In this document: one piece after another, positions 58,909 through 64,000 of the stretch
How positions within the stretch are numbered: position 1 is the first letter of the stretch
How the letters are laid out: each line of letters begins with the position of its first letter
Assembly (NCBI GenBank): GCA_947247005.1
Contig: OX365951.1
Coordinates: 34,244,899 to 34,308,898, forward strand
Length of the DNA stretch: 64,000 nucleotides
DNA from: Spisula solida
Lineage: Eukaryota > Mollusca > Bivalvia > Venerida > Mactridae
Reading direction: 5' to 3'
Notes under the pieces: generated by a model
Told to the model about the DNA's origin: nothing
The model's database searches: none
Seen by the model: the letters and a program-made list of their open reading frames with translations, nothing else
Program-made: the position numbers and the translations under genes

Positions 58909-59589
58909 TCAGGGATGCAGGAATGTCTCTGTGCTGTGCCCATTGTCGAAATTTTTCAAATTAGGATGAGAGTCTGCACTGGATGTTGCTGAGTATACGA
59001 ACCTCGGCTTCCGTTTAGCGGCAATCATTCGCGATCGTACTCCATTAATCCACGACATACTGACGTTGAAACCGAGGAATATAAATGGATTGGTGGCTGA
59101 ATTACAAGCAGCCATACCGGCAAAGAAACCATAAATTTTAGCTGGTATGATACAATGGTCACCATAGGACATAATCATTTCCAAGACAAATAAAGGCAGA
59201 CTGCAGACGACAAAAGTCACTATGATGACAAAGGTAAGCTTCAATGTCTTGATCTTGGCTTTTGGTAGCGATGTTGATTTGGTACTCTGTAAGTGTACCT
59301 TTCCTGTGGGGCTGCGGAATCTTAGAGTTCGTTTGTTGCGATTTTCGTTGGCTTTCTGGGCAACTTTCATGAATATACGAACATAACAGAAAATAAGTAT
59401 TATCAACGGTATGAAGAATACGGCGAAGCAGATGTATGTTATCCAGAGTTGCCTGTGAAACGGTGGCTTATCACGGAATATGTTCTCACACATTGGTTTT
59501 CCGTCCTGTACATTCGTTTGAAATACACCGAACATCGGAAGGCTGCATATACCAGCTATGAGCCAACCCAATCCTGCCATTTTCCACAC
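58909..59589 (-). CDS. Neuropeptide GPCR, class A (vasopressin/GnRH/CCAP-NPS-like), 3' exon, TM4 to C-terminus
   Basis: This 226-codon exon starts after a splice acceptor (complement 'ttgtttttcag', AG at 59591-59590) and ends at the stop at 58909-58911. Visible in order: TM4 (5-24), ECL2 with the conserved Cys34, TM5 (50-72, Pro61), a basic ICL3 (73-114), TM6 (115-140, KTLKLTFVIIVTF), TM7 (150-175, NSATNPFIF at 163-171) and a Ser/Thr-rich tail without an obvious PDZ motif. The KIKTLKLTFVI entry to TM6 resembles vasopressin, GnRH and CCAP/NPS receptors. It would couple a peptide ligand to G proteins at the plasma membrane. Two oddities: the TM6 Trp of CWxP is Ser (CSLP, 129-132), and NPxxY ends in Phe. 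TM1-TM3 and the DRY motif were not found up to 64000. The upstream exons probably lie outside the window, or the gene is truncated. Confidence 0.88.
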   Translation of the reverse strand: MWKMAGLGWLIAGICSLPMFGVFQTNVQDGKPMCENIFRDKPPFHRQLWITYICFAVFFIPLIILIFCYVRIFMKVAQKANENRNKRTLRFRSPTGKVHLQSTKSTSLPKAKIKTLKLTFVIIVTFVVCSLPLFVLEMIMSYGDHCIIPAKIYGFFAGMAACNSATNPFIFLGFNVSMSWINGVRSRMIAAKRKPRFVYSATSSADSHPNLKNFDNGHSTETFLHP

Positions 59590-60200
59590 CTGAAAAACAA
59601 ATACATTTGAAGTTCAAAAGTAGAAGCAAATTGTCACAGTTGCATTTAAAATGACTGGGTTCGTCCGATTATCACTCACTTATCAGTCGAGCTATCCCGG
59701 TCAGCATGGGCATTGGCTACAGTCGTGTTTCCAGATGTGAAAAACTGTTGCGGAAGGGCAAGTTAATACAAATTTACGACTTATCATAGAAAAACTGGAT
59801 AGGTCATCTGGCCACTGTGTAAGAAAACGTGTTGAAACACGCTACTAATGACTTTAAAAGCACAAACAACAATCATAATTATTGACCGCAAACCAAATAA
59901 TTTACCAAAGTAAAATATATTATATACCACATTGAGAATTATACAAGTATATAAGTATTCCTCTTATGTGATTTTAAAATTTTCATCTCATAATACCACG
60001 ATATACGTGATGAAACTTTGCAAGATCCTGCAAACAAAGGGCAGCCATTTGGTTTAACATAGCAACATCAATTTACATCAATCCTATTAATGTGATTAAA
60101 CGTTCAACAAGACGGAATGCTTTAAATAAAGTCGCTTCCCTAACAGTGTAACAGTATGGCACTCATGTTATGTAAGGGCCATTGAAACAGTCTAAATATA
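59590..60200 (-). other. Putative GPCR intron / no gene
   Basis: AT-rich sequence 5' of the GPCR exon on the minus strand, starting with a good pyrimidine tract and acceptor. No TM3-like exon was recognised. Confidence 0.5.
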
Positions 60201-62080
60201 GAGCTATCTAGCCCGGCGTCTTTCCATTGAAAGTAAATTAAACGTCCATGTTTTCAAATCAATGTTAAATCTTATTGTAGCATTCTGTAGTCTGAATCAA
60301 GTAGCTAACATTGGAGGAAAGTTCCTAGTGTGAGTGACATGTCTGTGAGAAGATATTGACATACACGCATTATTGTATCTAATGGTTCGGCTGTTATTCA
60401 ATCAAGTCTGAATTATATTTACTCTAAAGAACAAGGATACATTAGTTACGCAAGGTGGTATTTGTAGTATGACGTTATGTCATAATGTGCCAAAATCTTG
60501 TTAGCCTATAATTTCCATTTCTTGGCACATCAAACAAGAAATCATTCAGAATGGCAGCAAATTGATCAATAGGGTCATTGTGTTCTTTATTATGTTTCAT
60601 AGATACGCTTGCCATGACATGATGTAAGATTGCACAATGCAAATTGGTTCTGCAAAAATATGACAGATCGCTATGGTAACAACCATTAAGACCTTACGCA
60701 GTCATTTAAGACCTATTTTATTCCCATGCATTTTCCTTTGTGTTTTTAAAAAAACAACATCCGAGGATATTTCCCATTTCGTTAAGCACATCATTTATTT
60801 GCTGTCGTACATGTATACATAGCTGACAGAATACAGTATTTCTCTGACCACAGCACAATATTTTGGCGTTCAAATTGAGCCACTGCCCTTATACGCATTA
60901 TCTCAATACTACACAATTGATTGTGCAATATTGCATTTACTACGACAATCATTCTTCTAGATATCAATATATCAATCATGACAGTATGGAAGACAATATG
61001 TTACTTTATAGTAGGGAAAACTAGTAATGTAACCTATATCGAGTGAATGAGGTGTTCCGCTGACCAAACTCTATTGTAACCGAGTTTAGTCTGATTTTAA
61101 TTTTGTTTATCCACCTAATAAGGATTGTTATATTGTGATTGCTACCCCCGGTCTCCCGGAACATCAAAACTTAAATTGAGACTTAGCTCAAATTAGAGTG
61201 TGAAGTTGAGATAACTCTGAATAATGACTCTGATTTTGATGGCAAGTATAGTCCAGCCGCCTCCCACATTAACAAAGACGCCTGACAATATTTGAGATGA
61301 GATTTTGCTCTGATGGATATGTTTCTGAAGATCAGAGTCTGCATGTTGTTTAGTTAGTTAAGTCTGCATGCGAATTCGCTTTGTACTGAGTGAAACATAT
61401 TGCTCTAACTTAGCAAATAAAGCTTTAATAATCTCAGTCAGCTGTACTTAACTACTGTGATTATAAATTAAACCCCACATGCTCATATTTTCCTCATATT
61501 TCACTAGCATGTTTTGTAATTAACTCTTCTGTTGTTGACATATCGAAAAGTACTGAGGTGGCCGGGAAAACTCTAGGGCTAACTGTTCATTATGTGTATT
61601 GATTGTTTTCTGCTGTGTTTCTGATTGCCTGTGTCATATTAGGTCCAACAAAACATACGTAGTCTTCAGAAGCCGATGATCTATTTGATCTAAATGTCAA
61701 ACATAAAATTGCACCTGATATCAACAACATTCAATGCTAGTATGCCCGTTATTCGGTCACTAGATTTGAGTTATGGTTTAAACTAAAAATTACTTTTGAT
61801 AAGCAAAATAATCACTTTGCCGCCTTAACATAATGTTTTTGCCCTTTAACATTTGTTTGTTTTGAATTCTCCTCCATCCGTTATTCACCTTCACGTCAAC
61901 CTTCATAGTAATTACAAACACAATATTTGACACGCACAGAATATTAATTATTGGCTACAAAACGATCTATACATCAAAGCGCCAGAATAAAACACCCACT
62001 AGCCAGCTGTACCCATCTAACTAAAGGTTTCGCTTGACATACCGGAATCTTAACACCATAAATAGTTTAGTGATTAATTT
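60201..62080 (+). repeat. Tandem-array cycle 3: blocks lambda, alpha and beta
   Basis: 'ccattgaaagtaaatta' (60225), 'gtgtgagtgacatgtctgtg' (60330), 'aatggttcggctgttattc', 'gaccaaactctattg' (61062), 'ccttaacataatgtttttgc' (61815) and 'gtaattacaaacac' (61909) match cycles 1 and 2 in order. The copy is diverged and non-coding. Confidence 0.75.
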
Positions 62081-63976
62081 ATGATGTCAATCAACGTGCT
62101 CCTAATAATAAAATGCTGTTCTACCAAAATGTAGCTTGATGTCACTCCGCAAACCAAAGTAGTCCACGCCTTTTCGTGAACTCAGTGCACACACCTGCGT
62201 GGGTTTCTAATAATGAACAGTCACTATTCAATGATGGTATCAGTGAAGAAAACAGTTCAAATTACATTTTTGTATGCACATTTTGCTGGACATCCGTTAT
62301 AAAACTTTAATTGATCGCGTATATGGCTACTAAGTAGAGTTTTCATACCATGGTTTCCTTAGGTGAGTATTTCCTAATAAATCGTTTTAGATATTCTAAC
62401 CTATACTAATATATCATAAATAAACACCAACGGCATAATTGTTCGGTGCCATTTTACTTCCGTTTAAGTTACTATCGTTAATCTGAGAAATTACGAAGAA
62501 ACACGAATTGACTTGTACTGACAATTGAAACGTTGTAACTTTTTATCCAGTAATTGCTCAAAGTATTACCTGACTTAAATGAATACGAACAATCCAATAG
62601 TAGGCGGAAATGTCTGATTAAATACCAGTTGCAAATTTGACATAGTAATTAAGACGATAACTAATGTCAGAATAAGTGATATTACCAGGAAGGGATATAT
62701 AATGTAATTGGTTTGTGCGAAATTGCCTATATGTTGTACGCGATTCAGGTGCGGCAGTCATTTGTCGTTCAAAGTAATTCGTAATTAAAGAGAGTTGTAC
62801 TAATTGATTATATACTTTGGCAATATATATGTTTAACTGACGCTCCTTATTCTTCGTATGTCGTTGCTTGTTCTAAACCGTAGATATATCTGATTGTAAT
62901 AAGATAATCTGATAAGCCAACGGATACACTTGGAATGTTCAAGCGTACCTTTCCAATGTTACCACACTATATATCTGTACTAGCATGCTATCACTATACT
63001 GATTTAGTGCATTATTTTCTGTTCATGTTTTGTGTTGATTGTTGATAACCTTACTTTGCTATACTTGTAAGGTACTGTAAAGTTGCTTTTGACTCACAGC
63101 TGCATTGTATCTGTAGACGAGGAAAATCTTATTTTCCATATCACAAGAACAAGAAAGTATTCTTTGATTAAGAATGGCCATTGAACTGTATTTATTTAAG
63201 ATGTAATTGTATGTTGATATAAACATGACATGCGTGATCCAATAACGTGTTGACCTATTGAATTGATCAGTTTTGTCAGTATACAGTATAGCTGAATAAT
63301 TTGTTCTACTCATAAAATTGACAATTTTCGCACTTTTGCAAGACTTTCTAAATCTTTTGGTGGAGGTTCGGTTTACTCTTGTATACTCTATGTATATTTG
63401 TATGATATCAATTGTATTAAATAAATATTATTTGCGTAATAAAATTCGAGTGGTGACCAATATAATCGATAACTTTCCTTATAACGTTTGAACTATCGAA
63501 TTTAGGACAACGAAATTAGCAATGAACGTAAATCTATCAATTATATATCGTCTTAAATAATAAATGTTATTGTGACGTTACTAGGCACTCGATGGTGTCA
63601 CTTCCTATGACTAGTGTGCGGCACGAGCCGTCAAGCATGTCGGACAATACATAACCACAAAGCAGCGACGCATCATACATATTTACATCAGACTTAGAAA
63701 ACCCTTGCGATATCTCAAAGATGACTTAAAACCAAATTGTATGTGGATAATTTACGCTATAAATCAGCAGTTTACGCATGTGTTCATTGTTATATGTGTC
63801 TGTATGGACGCCTTATTTAGAGAGTCATAGTTCTGAACCATATCTTACCGACGAAAACTACGATCAGCATTTACTACAAACATCAATAATTGACTAGAGT
63901 TACAAAAGCTGCTTTAGAACTTGCACCCTAAACTTGTTAGGCTGTGGTTCCTTCTCCATCATGATAATTCAACCGT
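62081..63976. other. No gene recognised
   Basis: AT-rich sequence with no recognisable exon. The 84-codon minus frame at 63059-63313 has no motif and no GPCR features. Confidence 0.5.
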
Positions 63977-64000
63977 GATGAAAAGATAATATTAAGTCGA
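63977..64000 (+). repeat. Dispersed repeat 'R', start of a copy cut by window end
   Basis: The last bases, 'aaaagataatattaagtcga', equal the opening of the copy at 41266 ('aaaagataatattaagtcgg'). Confidence 0.6.

Overview
The window looks like non-model metazoan nuclear DNA, most probably from a bivalve mollusc. It is AT-rich and intron-rich, with no operons. It is dense in decayed transposable elements of types I associate with bivalves: the 'aacaagagggcc ... caggtgagctaa' element, the 'tttgacctaggatcttcaaa' element, L1/Tx1-type LINEs with a C-terminal CCHC motif, and Crypton-type recombinase genes. No taxon can be fixed from sequence alone, and no search was run.

Layout. 0-7 kb: a two-exon, apparently intact Crypton/KIAA1958-type tyrosine recombinase gene (2107-6020) with inverted TCCATTA/TAATGGA motifs on both sides. 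7-9 kb: an inserted 1.8-kb element inside a diverged copy of a repeat unit found again at 43 and 51 kb. 9-21 kb: mostly non-coding DNA with MITEs and foldback elements. 21.7-26.4 kb: a full-length ORF2-type LINE (intact 1254-aa endonuclease plus reverse transcriptase) inserted into a MITE with a 14-bp target-site duplication. 26.7-62 kb: a long, diverged tandem array. The same ordered blocks recur in about three cycles, each disrupted differently by LINEs, a hAT-like element, mariner, TTAA MITEs, SINEs and foldback elements. 58.9-59.6 kb: one exon (TM4 to C-terminus) of a class A neuropeptide GPCR of the vasopressin/GnRH/CCAP/NPS-like group, on the minus strand, in the last array cycle only. 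Its 5' exons are not seen and probably lie beyond 64 kb.

The array acts as an internal control. Paralogous blocks without an insertion show the pre-insertion site for several elements: LINE copy 3 against 55680-55693, the 605-bp MITE against about 58145-58160, and the 1.8-kb element against about 51430. Only the Crypton gene, the LINE ORF2 at 21.9 kb and the GPCR exon look like intact protein-coding sequence. The LINE copies at 37 and 43-47 kb and the ORF1-like gene at 47.8-49.9 kb are broken.
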